From Aralia elata (taxonomy: Eukaryota; Streptophyta; Magnoliopsida; Apiales; Araliaceae): 64,000 nucleotides of DNA. A model generated the notes under the pieces. The model had not been told where the DNA came from and did not search any database. It saw nothing but the letters and a program-made list of their open reading frames with translations. The stretch is taken from positions 8,326,685 through 8,390,684 of the forward strand of contig CM068382.1 of assembly GCA_034770075.1 (NCBI GenBank), given 5' to 3'. Positions 25,466 through 36,883 of this stretch are shown piece after piece. The position numbers were made by a program, and so were the translations under genes. The stretch's first letter is position 1. Every line of letters begins with the position of its first letter.

Positions 25466-25782
25466 AAGACTCTAAAATCTTGCTTCAATAGCTCTTCCTC
25501 TTCAAAATTCATAACCGCGTCAGCTTGATCATCATTTTCAGCATAATATACTAACCAAGTCGAATTTACCGCTACACATAGACAATCATCTTCTTGGGTA
25601 GCACCACAAATTAACACTCTACGATGAGGCTCTGAATCTGATTTTGGATGAGTTAACTTCTTAGATTCAAACCGTTGATCAATCCAATTGGTCATTAAAG
25701 CTGAAAATTTCTCTGCAACTTTTTCCCAAAAAGTTATGATAGGATCATATTTCATGGATTCATCTCTCAATGAAAACACCAT
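25390..25782 (-). CDS. Unrecognised 130-codon open frame next to the LTR fragment
   Basis: The frame starts MVFSLRDESMKYDPIITFWE, has a cluster EEEELLKQDF near the middle and ends in a basic KREEEDRSRTK tail. The last part overlaps the LTR-like sequence, so the C-terminus is probably not native. The region before the ATG is C/T-rich on the coding strand, as in a plant 5' UTR. I recognise no domain. It could be the truncated first exon of a lost gene, part of a transposon, or chance. Confidence 0.25.
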   Translation of the reverse strand: MVFSLRDESMKYDPIITFWEKVAEKFSALMTNWIDQRFESKKLTHPKSDSEPHRRVLICGATQEDDCLCVAVNSTWLVYYAENDDQADAVMNFEEEELLKQDFRVFCNNSRNYRGKREEEDRSRTKLYFH

Positions 25783-26547
25783 TGTTATTTAAAGTCTAGG
25801 ATAAATTTTGAAAGAATTTTAGGGGAGAGAAGAGAGAAGAAAAGGAGATTGGGAAATTTGATTTTTAATTTATCGATATCCCTTTCGGTACAAAGCTTAG
25901 AACCTCTTACAGGGTTAAATTGATTTCCCTAAATCCCAGCCTTCCATCCTTTCTTACTACTATTTTAATCCTAGCCCTTTATTTACTGCATATTATTTAC
26001 CTATAATTTCATCCAAGCTCACCCTAGCTACATTATACAGGGCGTCAAATTATGGACACTTGTCCACTCAAGATGCTTAAAAATCACTTAGTGTTATACC
26101 CAAGTGTACTTTAGGAATCTCATCCACAGGTAGGTTCAGCATCTGTAGACTTCATTCACAAGTTCACCTTCGACTCCTACTTCGGATGTGTACCTCATCA
26201 ACAATGGTACCTAGATATAGAAAAACAAAACAAAAATATTCACAATTTCAGATTCATGGATCACACAAGCTCTCTCCAACCCCACCATATTCCTTCCTCC
26301 AGTGTGATAAACAGAATCACATGGGTGGGGGCATGGTTATCCGCAAGCAAACACTCACCAGCTTGATTCTCCCTCTACGCGATGCCACCGGCCCTCCCCC
26401 GAGTCTATATCATTCTTTAAATTTCTGTGTCGGGCGTTTGACTTTATGCCTAAACATCCACTCTTGGCTGTTACTGCAAGAGACTATTTGCTAGCAAACA
26501 ACATTTTGTACATATGCACACATGTTTTAAGGTCACATTCGAGATTA

Positions 26548-26752
26548 TTACATCCGTCCCACAAAGTAAATCTCATTTTATGTTCCATGTGTTTAGTTTA
26601 GCACGACACACCGGTATCATGAAAATGAAATTATGATGATAAAATTGCATACATTGTGTCATTTTATATTAATATAAAGAAAAATATGAGTCTTTTTATT
26701 AAACAAAATTATGTGACAAATGAGACACTTTTTGTGTAATGCAAGGTACTAC
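26548..26752. mobile_element. Possible Mariner/Stowaway-type MITE relic
   Basis: The left side catccgtcccacaaagtaaa-tctcatttt and the right side caaatgagacactttttgtg form an imperfect inverted repeat around an AT-rich centre. The tccgtccc end is typical of Stowaway elements, but the right terminus is badly decayed. Confidence 0.4.
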
Positions 26753-27029
26753 TTCATTTATGTTGTTTGCTAATCATTAATCTCTTGCAAACCTGGTTAA
26801 AACGAATGGGGTCTTGAACTTTAATTTCAGAATAGAATATTTCCTTTAATTCCCTTATAATAGATTCATAATTTTTACATGTAAAATTGCATATATGCCG
26901 AAAAACCAAAAAAAATAAATAAATCCATAATTATCAAAATGTTGCCTGCTGAAAGGTATCACTTAGTAACCAATCCAATTTACCGACCCAACAATCGTGT
27001 AATTGTTCTAACATTGTTATCTATCAACA

Positions 27030-30000
27030 CTAGTAACAGTCCAACGGCGTGTCAGGGCAGCTTTCATCGGATAAAACATCTCGAGTAAAAGGAGTAGGAA
27101 TGAACGGCGGGGATGTACATCTCAAAAGTGCCCAATTAACCCCTTGGAAGAATTGATGGCGCTTGATTGCTGATGCACCCATTGTGGACCCCATTCGCCT
27201 TGCCGGATCCTTGACCAATAGCTGCGAGATTAGGTCCTTAGCCGCAGCTGGGACAGCCGGCTCTTTTGGGAACTCAAGGGCTCGAGCCACAATATTAGCT
27301 AGGGTAAGCTCATTGTCCATCCCCCTAAAGGGTGTCACACCATAAAATAGTTCAAAAATAAATATCCCTAATGTCCACCAATCCACTGCGCTACCATGGC
27401 CCTCACCAGACACAATCTCCGGTGCCAAATACTCGTGGGTCCCCACAAAAGACATTGACCGAACATCGATTGGTTCGGCCACGAACTCGGGCCCATTGTG
27501 ATGACTAGGCTTCTTCTTGCGCTTACCCTTGGGGTGAAAACATGACACTGCAGGGACTATACAATTAGGAAGAATGCAAGAAGATGAGGTAAATTGTGGT
27601 GGATCAATGTGGTACTCATTTGGCACAAGCTTATTTGGGGGGTTTTGACTGGAGAAAATCTGAGCCGGTGTAGATGTTGATTCGTCACATTTTAAAGAGA
27701 GGTCAAAATCAGTGAGCATAATGTGACCGTCCGATCTAACTAATACATTTTCAGGCTTGAGATCACGATAAACAATTCCCATCATGTGAACATATTCTAT
27801 AGCTACAATTACCTCCGATGCATAAAACCTGGAAACACCAAGAAATGAAGATTAATGTTAACTAATTGTCTAATTATCATGCAGAGCACTTCCTTAAGTT
27901 GTCATATTTAATCAAGTAAAAACAATCAAGTCTAGAATTAATAAAACAATGCATCTAGTGATTCTCACATCATCCTTGCACTAATTTATGGATTAAATTG
28001 TCATAAGGAATAGATTATACATATAGTACAATGACCAAGAAACTAAAACTAGTAAAATGACCTTAAAAAAATAGAGAAAAGGCACTACCAAATACGGTGG
28101 GGGCCTATGTGTTCCCTCTTGGGTTAATTTTATTATGTGGGAAGTGGGATGTCTAGTATCCATACTAATATCCCAACCATGCAATGAGGAAAGGCAGGTC
28201 CTTGTTTTTTGTCTTCTATACAATGGCGTATTCTGACTGATATTATGCTTATTTTCGTCTTTTCTTTCTTGAAGATTTTATTTCAAGACTCCTATGAAAG
28301 TAACTATACTCTGAAATGTTAAATAACCAGACCCAAAAAAAAGTGTTCATAGCCACTTTTGTAGGGTCAATGGGAAATTGGCAGTACCATATGTTTGGTA
28401 TAAAAATTGTGTAGATATATATATATATATATAGAGAGAGAGAGGCAATACCTTTTCTTTGGGTGGTAAATAACAGAATAGATATTTTATATGCAATTAA
28501 GAGAAAAGGGACTGGATGCCTTAATATAGTTGAGTTAGTAGCATCAACCACCGTGAAGTTTAAATGCGTATACAAACTTAAACATCAGCATCACATTGGA
28601 CCCTAATTTAATTATAAAAGCTTATGCAACATCAACATCAACACAAAAGGCATTTATAGTTTGATAATATTTTCAGCACCGATATTTTTATCATCAAAGT
28701 AAGCCCAACATCATTGTAAAATTTCCTATTATGCACTTTAATAGAGTTATACTTCAGTGGATTTGATAATAAAAAATATCACATTGACAGATGTTAAATC
28801 AAAGAATTTTCAAAATCTTCAAGTGATTCCCTCAATATGGCTTCCAAAATTTGGTCAGACAAATGGGTTTTCACTTTGTTAAAAAAGAATCAAATAGGCA
28901 GGGACCAACAAGAAATATGGGAAACTTATAGGGACCATATCATAGTTAAGGTATGTTATTCAAATCCCACAAATCCGGAAAAGTAAAAAATGGAGCCCCA
29001 TGATATTGGATTTCGTGGTACCCTACCCTCTTTTGGGCTAGAGACGAGAGGAATATAAAATTCCCACAATTTATGCTTTCCCATTCCTAAATCCTAGCAC
29101 TCAACATTACTATACAATAAGAATCTCCATGTGATTTGGTTATTTCCAGTCACATGCACTCCAATAAATGTGTCAAGTTTAAATAGTAGGAAAAATGCAG
29201 AGTAATTGTCAAAGCCATCTATTGCTCAAACTATGTCAATCTAATTCTTAGAAAGAAAAATAACAGCTTTATACGTGCATAAATAATTGTATAATTGTAT
29301 TTGCACAAAGTAGTAGCGTAGGAATGCTAGACCATTTTCAATCAAAGATCGTTACCATATTCTAAATTCAACAATCCGGAAATCTCAAATCGAATTTTTT
29401 TTTTAGTACAAAGCTTAGGGAAAGAAAGAGGGATTTGGCTCCCTTATCTATTAATACCCTTAGTTTTAAATTTTGAAAGTCAAATTAGACGGTGAGATCA
29501 AAAATTTATTTGTAGAAATGTAATCTAGCCCATTTAAATTAAATTGTATTATAATTTTAAGATAATAAATAATCGAAAGAATATATCTGTGTGCACATTT
29601 AATTTCATATTAAATAATATTCTTATAAATCTCGCTATGACATTTATTTGGGACAGTGACCTCTTAACAAGTTGTAGTGTTATTGTAACAGGTCAATAGA
29701 TGGCACAGAGTACACGTGTCCGTAAATGTTGTCACGTGCTAGGCCGTAGTGGCAAGAAGAAGCCACCGGTCCAAAGAGAGAGAGAAAGAGAAGATAACAG
29801 AAATGAGAAAACTACTACTAGTATTTTGACTTTTCAGAGTAAAACAGTTTTAAATCTCACGTGCACTCGAGCACGTGTCACAACACAATCTAAGCTTTTT
29901 TTTACTTTACCCCACGAAAAAGGGCAGAGATGATTCTGTGTAGGACGGACTACAAGAACTCCGTAGATCCTGTTCATCTCAGCTAGAAAATGACCCACTT

Positions 30001-31509
30001 AACAAAAAAGTGGGACCCACGTAGAACAACTAATCACTCTCTTACGATTATTATGATCAGAAGATCTAAATTAGACCCTTGGATTAAGCACCGGCACAAA
30101 TTAAGTTGGCTTCTCTCTTCTTTTTTGTTCTATTTTGTTTTTGATTTTGACATATTTGCTGAGAAATGACTAACTTTAGGCTAGTGAGTTTAGTTTTAAT
30201 TTAAGCATTATTACTCCATGCACTTAGAAAATAAGTTATTTAAAAACTTAAATAAATTTTATTAATAATTTAATTGAGGTTACGAAAGGTAAGGTAACAC
30301 CTCACGTTCTTGAATAAAATATCATTTATAGTAATAATTTTTTAAAAAATTATAAAATATTACTTTATAATACATAATATGAGAAAATGTATAATTACAC
30401 AAAACGACGTCGTTTTATAATAGTTCATACACTTACGCACTTAAATACGGTGTCCCTTCTTTTTTTCCTTGTTAAAATAATAAGACATTAAGATCTATAA
30501 ATTATTTTTTTAGTTGTACATAATTTGTACACATGAAATTACTCTTTCATTGAGGATTCTAAAATATTATTCCCTTTTGTTTTGATAAAAATAATTATTT
30601 TTTATATATATGTAAACAATTTGAAAACATTATCATTTGAGCATACACACGCGAAGCATTCAATCATTTCTAGTTGCACACACACAAAGTACTGAATATA
30701 CAAGAAGTATACCACCAAAATTTAATGAAGTTAATATTTTATCTATCAAAATTAAAATTAAAATTAAAATTATAAATATATATATATATATATATATTTT
30801 AAGTTTTAAAAACAACAGTAAGATAAGTTTAGATTAAAATTAAATAGCTTCCTATTGATTTAGAATCTTATAAATTGACTTCAAAATATTAAAAATATCC
30901 TTAATTACGGGACAGAGGCAAATATGGTTGCTAACGTGCGCACCTGACGGCAAATTCATGGAAGCGTTTAGCCGGCTGTCGCTGGCGGAGAACGTGGAGG
31001 TCGCCGCCGGGACAGAACTCCGTCAACAGGCACGACCATTTGGGTGAGTCCAAGAAGGCATAAAGCGTCGGCAAGAACGGGTGGTCCACCATTTCTAATA
31101 TTTCCCTTTCTGTCCTCGCCCTTCCTTCCTTTTTCCGGCTCGCCAGTTCCTTCTTGTCCATCACTTTCGCCGCGAACACGGCGCCGTCGTCGGTCGTCGA
31201 CGACTTGAGCTCGGCCAGGTACACGGAGCCGATGTCTCCGGCGCCAAGCCGGTGGAGGAACTTGAGGTCGGAGAGGGAGAGCGGCGGTTGCGTCTGGCCG
31301 CCGAAGGAGGAGGATCTGGATCGTCGGATGGCGTCCCAGCAGGGGTCGCCGGAGGGTGGTGGGAGGGGTTTTCCGGTGGTGGTTGAGGAGGAGGAGGAGC
31401 TTATGCTGCGGTTGATGTCTGTGGCGGTGGTGGAGGTGGTGGTGGTTGTGGCGGAGTTGAAGCTCAGGCTCTCGAGGTCGTCGGTTAGATCGTCGAGCCA
31501 TGGCTCCAT
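27030..31509 (-). CDS. AGC VIII protein kinase, PINOID-like
   Basis: Serine/threonine kinase of the plant AGC VIII group, whose PINOID/WAG members phosphorylate PIN auxin carriers. Two exons (30944-31509 and 27030-27828) give 454 residues. The intron splits the conserved ...AVR/FYASEV junction, as I recall for PINOID. The first 80 residues are Ser/Thr-rich after MEPWLDDLTDDLESLSF. The kinase domain follows: glycine loop LGAGDIGSVYL (about 88-98), Lys115 in FAAKVMD, catalytic YRDLKPEN (Asp211), and DFD at 229-231 replacing DFG, the hallmark of this group. An insertion of about 80 residues with a basic KGKRKKK patch precedes SFVGTHEYLAPE. The tail ends DTPLDCY, not the usual FxxF PDK1-docking motif. 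The 3.1 kb intron has a G-box cluster. PINOID2- or WAG-type remain alternatives, so no symbol is given. Confidence 0.9.
28419..28443. repeat. Short (AT)n(AG)n microsatellite in the kinase intron
   Basis: About nine AT/TA units are followed by about four AG units, within the single intron of the kinase gene. Confidence 0.85.
29713..29877. promoter_or_regulatory. Cluster of four G-boxes in the kinase intron
   Basis: The palindrome cacgtg occurs at 29713-29718, 29733-29738, 29858-29863 and 29872-29877. The last two lie in a near-palindromic arrangement around actcga. Four hexamers within 165 bases is far above chance. G-boxes are bound by bZIP and bHLH factors, including light (PIF) and ABA-response regulators. 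An intronic enhancer or alternative promoter is inferred. Confidence 0.5.
30401..30416. promoter_or_regulatory. 16-base perfect palindrome with an ACGT core
   Basis: The sequence aaaacgacgtcgtttt reads the same on both strands and contains the gacgtc core bound by TGA/bZIP factors. It lies in the kinase intron about 530 bases downstream of exon 1. Similar palindromes are frequent in plant genomes, so function is uncertain. Confidence 0.35.
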
Positions 31510-33305
31510 TGTGGTTTGTTGCAGTCAGTTTTAGTGCGTGTGAGAGAGTGTGATTGTGTGTGTGAGAGAGAGAGTAAGGGAGAAGGGGATTTTGAAGGGG
31601 TGAGTGAGGAGGTGATTGGGGGTGTGGTGGTGGGGGAGGTTACTTGTGTTGTGATACATATTATTATTATCATATTATTGGTGGGTACAAAATGGCTCCA
31701 TTTTTGAGATTTTGATTTTTTATGTTGTGTTGTTTAGCAGAGGCTGTAGAGCTAACCACGCATTATGTTGGGTGTTTGGGTTTTTGACTAGATTCACTTG
31801 CTTCCTTGGTTTTGTTATTTTAAAACTGTATTAAGAAAAAAGAAAAATATATCAATAAAAAATTTAGTTGTTATCTTTTTTTTTCTTTTTTTTATGCATG
31901 TTTGCCAAAATGAGAGTATTTTTTTAGTTTAAATTATTAGTAGAAAAGGTTGTTAAATATGCGAGAGAGAATTATAAAATGAAAATTTGTTTTGAGTGGT
32001 CAATTGTTATATAAGTGATATTTCCATAAATAAAATGATGTTTTTAAAAGGTTCTTTTCATATAAATAATTATTATTTTCAGTCTAAATTATAAGATCAT
32101 AAACCTTTGTGATCATATATTTTGAAATAAATGTAATAGATCTTACCGAGACAGACCTTATGAAAATATCAACTTCAATTTTAAAAATAATAATTTTATA
32201 AAATATGTTGAAATAATAAGTGAAAAGATATAAAAAAAAAGTCAAATAAGACGGATTTAGATCCCCTTCATTACACTTTTCCTCTAATTCCATCTAATAC
32301 ACCATATTTTTATAGTTGTGAATAATATAATTGAAATCAATACTTATCAATTAATTTATTATAATGAATAACATAACTATTTTAAAAATAAAAATAATCC
32401 GACATTGATGAATATGTGAATTTTTCATTAAAATTTCAATAGATGAAAAATCTTTTAGATTTTTAACAGTGAAATATTTTTTATAATTCTAATCTTTTTT
32501 AAGATTGATCTTACTATCATCAATTATCAATTAACATATTTTGATCATTACTAACAAAATTATTAAGATCAAATAATTAGTGTATTGGATAAAATTAAAA
32601 AAAAAATGTATAATAGAAAGGAAAAAAATCCAAATAAGACTAATATTTTGGAGATCAAAATTATTATCAAAGCGCTCACTTTGGTAATACATTATTCAAG
32701 ACTGAATAATACTTCATGATTTTGAGAGAGATTGAACCTAAGCTCTATTCTTTTAAAAAAAATCTAAATAAAATAGTGAAGATATCTTCAACAAAAAAAT
32801 ATGTTTTCTCCCGTTAGAAGATAAAAGGAAACCCGCCAGATATAAAGCTCAATACGGACAGCTATGCCTTATAATCACGTTTCAGTTTTCTTCATAATAA
32901 ACTGATAAATTAACCCTCAAAGAATAAAATTGTTCAATTTCCACTTAATTATTAATAAAGATTATCATTTGTACCAATATACAGGGGTTATTCATCACAC
33001 TAAAAAAGGCGAGCTAATCTCATCCCAATCCCGGTCATGGTTGTCTGATATTTCATCGGACAATTTCAATTTTCAACAAAATTCTCACCAGGAATATCTA
33101 AACAAAATGCAAAACAACAAAAGGTTGCTCCATAGTCAAATAGTGAAACCATATATCATTACTTAAGAAAATGATAAACCAAGAAATTGTAACATGTCTG
33201 CAACTAAAGCAATTATTAAACACTTAAAAAGCTAAAACAACTTGGATAACTCAAGTCCAAAAGCATGTGCGTAAAAGGAAAAACTCTCATCCACAAGAAA
33301 TCTCC
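31510..33305. other. Promoter of the kinase and the COX7a 3' flank
   Basis: A C/T-rich leader on the minus strand (31510-31640) is followed by AT-rich DNA with a MITE at 32253-32631 (separate entry). No gene is recognised between the MITE and the COX7a stop codon. Confidence 0.55.
32253..32631. mobile_element. MITE with 9-bp target duplication, same family as the polymerase intron element
   Basis: The ends ggatttagatccccttcatt (left) and, in reverse, ggatttttttcctttctatt (right) are inverted repeats continuing for about 50 bases. Perfect 9-bp direct repeats aaataagac flank the element at 32244-32252 and 32632-32640, a Mutator-like target size. The left end closely matches the element at 1418. 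There is no coding content. It lies about 740 bases upstream of the kinase start codon. Confidence 0.8.
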
Positions 33306-33596
33306 TCATTCTTTCTTTCCAATCCCATGAGACATGTTATAGATACCCCGTCCCTGGACAAAAGGCACAACTTTTATTAAGGGCATCATATTGTGCCAAA
33401 CAATGATATCGACAGGAGAAAATGTAGAAATACTCACAATCATGAACAAAGAAGTAGCTGCCAAGGCAAGAGGAATGGCAACAGAGGTGACCTTGTCAAA
33501 AGGACCTTTCAGATACGTATGTTTGTGAATGCTTTGAAATACTTTTTGCTTCTCAACGAGCTTTTCTCTTGGCCTGAAAGGTGTTTCCGTCGACAT
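33306..33596 (-). CDS. Cytochrome c oxidase subunit 7a-like small protein
   Basis: Small inner-membrane subunit matching the plant COX7a-like family. Two coding exons (33438-33596 and 33306-33353) encode 68 residues. The N-terminal part MSTETPFRPREKLVEKQKVF is charged and faces the matrix or membrane surface. One hydrophobic span follows (about residues 38-56, VTSVAIPLALAATSLFMI), and the protein ends GIYNMSHGIGKKE, as in the Arabidopsis homologue known to me. The ATG at 33596 lies one base after an acceptor (gcag/g), so the whole leader is in a separate exon near 35807-35875, after a 2.2 kb 5'-UTR intron. Length and motifs agree with the family, and nothing is missing. A telo-box-like aaccctag lies in the leader near 35838. 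Confidence 0.9.
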   Translation of the reverse strand: MSTETPFRPREKLVEKQKVFQSIHKHTYLKGPFDKVTSVAIPLALAATSLFMIVSISTFSPVDIIVWHNMMPLIKVVPFVQGRGIYNMSHGIGKKE

Positions 33597-33597
33597 C

Positions 33598-35806
33598 CTG
33601 CAACATTTGCTAAAATGAGTTATGAATGTATGCAAGAACTTTGTAAATGCTTCATCCCTCCCTACGTATGAATGTGTCCTTATGTTCTTAATGTTTCACT
33701 TGTGCACATGAAGATTTCTCAAATAATGTGTGCACAATTTCAATTAATCAAATTCATACCATAAAAGAGATTAGCTAATTTGAGTAGGAATTTCTTTTGG
33801 TAAGTTCAAGTAGGGAAATTGAACACAAATCAAACTAAAGCTTGCACTAATTTTCAGTTCTGAAAAACACTACATTAAGTGTGAACCATTTTACATGACC
33901 AAACAAGTTTAATCCAGTATTAGTAGTTTCGAAGCAGACAGAGAAACAGAAACGAGAGTTCCCTTCCCCCTATATAACATTAACTAAATGAGTCTTCTAA
34001 ACTGTCGATGTACCTGCATGGATGCACCTATAGGTTTGCAGTTATTTCCAACCAATCACCCTAAGATATATATTTGCAGGGTAACCAAGAACAATCTAGC
34101 AGAGCAATATATCATAAAAACTCAATGCTTCAATAAAATCGTAGCACTACCTTTAACTTATAAGGCATAATGATGCCAAAAGCTTTCTCAAAAGCCAATA
34201 CTTTTGTAAGTGTCAACTCATGTCTGTCACTGAGTTTTTAGTTATTTCCTCGAGGTGTAATCACCGATTTTGCCAGCTCGGCAGCTCCAAGATGTTTGAG
34301 TTAGTTTAAATGTTGCAATTAAAATCTCTAACTGCTTGAGTTTAGAGCGACCAGTCCATACACATGGTCTGGAAAAACTTGATGCTGAGAGAACCCACAA
34401 CAGAAGTCTATTATTTAGTTTCTTTTTGAATTTTTTTACTGGATTCTATTAGTTAGAGAGCAGAGGTTCTTGAAACTAATATCTGAGTCCAGGCTTGCCT
34501 CGAGATAAGCAAAGACTTCAGGGCATCTCTTTTGAATCACAGAGTTCATAATTGAACCAAAGGTAAAATAGCAATTTAACAGAATACAGCACACAGGAGC
34601 ATCATAATACTAATTAATGGCAATAGCAAGAACACCCTAATAAGCCAATATAAGGAGAGTGAATTTCATTAGTATAGGTTGGCTAGATTAATCAAGTAAA
34701 TAATCAAATGAATAAAAAATCACGAAGTGTTTGTGTTTCACAATTCCTGCAATACCTTTCATATATTAAAATAAAAAGAAACTCCAACCTTGAAATTCAC
34801 GTTAAATCATGTTTCATGTAAAAGAGAGACTAGAGAGAGATGGATAGAGTTGAGAAATTTCAAGAGAAAAAAAGGAAAGTTACCCCATGAAACACAATTC
34901 AACAAATGCAACCTTCCATACTCGTCTTATCTTACTACTTACATCTTATAGAAGAACCGTATCACTTTAAACTTATCTAAAGGAGTAGTTACTTTAAAGC
35001 ATATACGGGACATACATGATACAATACAATTGGCAAACACAAGTATTTCCGACTGGCTACTAAAATGTACTCCCTCCATCCCAAATTAACTGCAGTTTTA
35101 GAGAATTGTTGTTGTACCAAATTAACTGCATTTCACTTTTTTCTAGACAATTAAAATAGTTATAGTACAAATTTACCCTTTTCATTTATTCCTTCTCCTC
35201 CTAAGTGTATAATCCCCAAATTGCATAATTATGGATATAATTGTACTTTTAGTGATAAATTTGACATAATAATTGCATTTCTTAATAAGTGTGTAAATGG
35301 TCAAAAGTGCAGATAATTTGGGATGGATGGAGTATACATTAGTTTAAAATAAAAAATAATATTTGCAACACTGGTCAACATTTTTTATCATTGCCTAATA
35401 TTATTGAAGTAATGAAAATGCATAATTCTTTAATAAGATGTTATCTATCTTTCCAATCAAAAATTGAAAATTTGGGGGAAACAACGCTCAGATTTTTAAC
35501 AGGTGTAATTCTCTAATAACTGAATAGATGTACATAAAAACAGTACTTACATAAAAATTTCATGTACAAAGATAATCCGGAGAGAAAAATGAAATTCCAC
35601 TTGAAACCTAACCGATCTTAAGGTTCAATTTAAACTATATGATAAAACAAGAGTGAAGATACGAAACAAGCTCTGATCAGTAGATCTCAACCAAACACAC
35701 GAACGGATTGCAAACATAATACATATTCACAAAGGATTATGAAGAAAAGGCTACATAATTTAATTAATTCAATTCGATGAAACGTATATATACAGAGAGA
35801 GATTAC
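33598..35806 (-). other. 5'-UTR intron of the COX7a-like gene
   Basis: The donor ggtaatctc follows the leader exon at 35807, and the acceptor gcag precedes the base before the ATG. The intron is 2.2 kb, over ten times the coding exon length. It contains a Stowaway MITE at 35070-35332. No other gene is visible. Long first introns in the leader often raise expression in plants; that role is inferred here. Confidence 0.65.
35070..35332. mobile_element. Stowaway-type MITE
   Basis: The left end ctccctccatcccaaatta and the right end taatttgggatggatggag are inverted repeats, and TA dinucleotides flank the element at 35068 and 35333. Terminal sequence, TA target and size (263 bases) all fit the Mariner-related Stowaway family. 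It lies in the 5'-UTR intron of the COX7a-like gene. Confidence 0.9.
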
Positions 35807-35875
35807 CTGCTAAGATAAGACTGTAACCAAACCCTAGCCGCGAGAGAGAAGAAGCGACGAGACTACAGAGAGAAA

Positions 35876-36883
35876 TGGTAAGATCTCAGAGAAATGGTTT
35901 CCCTTTTAGCTTTTAGGCTCTGTTTGGATGTCCCAAAACACTGCGGATAATAGTTAACTTTGTTTCCATTTTTTTTTTTGTTTTTGTTTTTGGTAATATA
36001 TGTGTATATATATTTTATAATTAAGTATAGAAGCTAAAATAATTTATTACTTTTTTATCTTTTCACATAAAAAAATAAAAAATAAATAAATAAACTACAT
36101 ATTTTCATGTAACTTATCTTTTCCTTGTATTCCAACTAAAATTTTCTAAGAACCACACTTATTTTTATTTTTTAACAACATCTTTTGAATAGCAAAGCTT
36201 AATTTGGGTAATTTTACACGTAAATTCGGTTACTTTAATTTTTGCGAAATTGTAATTTGTGTAACGCAGGAGTATTTGTTAGTGTTCAAATCTCATCATC
36301 TTTACTTAAATTATTATGATGAAATCCACCATCCTCTTAGTTTTATAGTACTCTCTTTAGTCTTTTGGATGTTTAAATCAAGAAATTTATTAATACAAAA
36401 TTGAATTTTAAGGAATACAATTTTTTTTTTAAAAAAAGAATACTTAATTTATGTTTGACAACTCAATTTTAAAATTTAAAATTAAAAATAAAAGTACATT
36501 TATAACTCTATAAAAATTAAGTTATGACCCGTCACTTTGCTTCGGCAAGTGCAAGGAGCCAAGGATAAAGGCATAATTGTATTAGTAATTGACCACTTGC
36601 AAGAAAAAACTATTTATAAACATGGCAAAAAGACCTCCTCCCCCATCTTTTTCCCATGGCTGAAGAAGTATCACTAGTGACAGAGGCACTAAATACATAT
36701 AACAGGAGAAAAAAACTAGACATCCTAATTTCAAAAGGTGGTATTCACTAAAGTAATTCATGAAAACATATCATGATTCAAAAAACCACAGGATCCCAGT
36801 GTCCAGTGATGAGCAAATCCAAAAGGCAAAGGATCTATGACATTCTTACATAGGCCAGTCTAAACATTCACTCATTTCAGTTT
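35876..36883. other. COX7a promoter and XS-gene 3' flank
   Basis: AT-rich DNA with no coding feature recognised. The left part is the likely promoter of the minus-strand COX7a-like gene and the right part the 3' UTR of the XS-domain gene. Confidence 0.5.

Larger units (their letters stand above)
23778..27029. other. Intergenic region between CYP71 and the PINOID-like kinase
   Basis: It begins with the CYP71 5' UTR and promoter. It then holds a microsatellite, AT-rich imperfect repeats of a ttattaataacagatga type (24190-24360), a retrotransposon fragment (24980-25465), an unrecognised open frame (25390-25782) and a possible Mariner-type MITE relic (26548-26752). No convincing intact gene was found. 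Confidence 0.55.

Noticed and set aside
30968..31501. 177-codon Arg/His-rich open frame on the minus strand
   Set aside because: It is an alternative frame of kinase exon 1, whose correct frame carries the glycine loop and Lys115.
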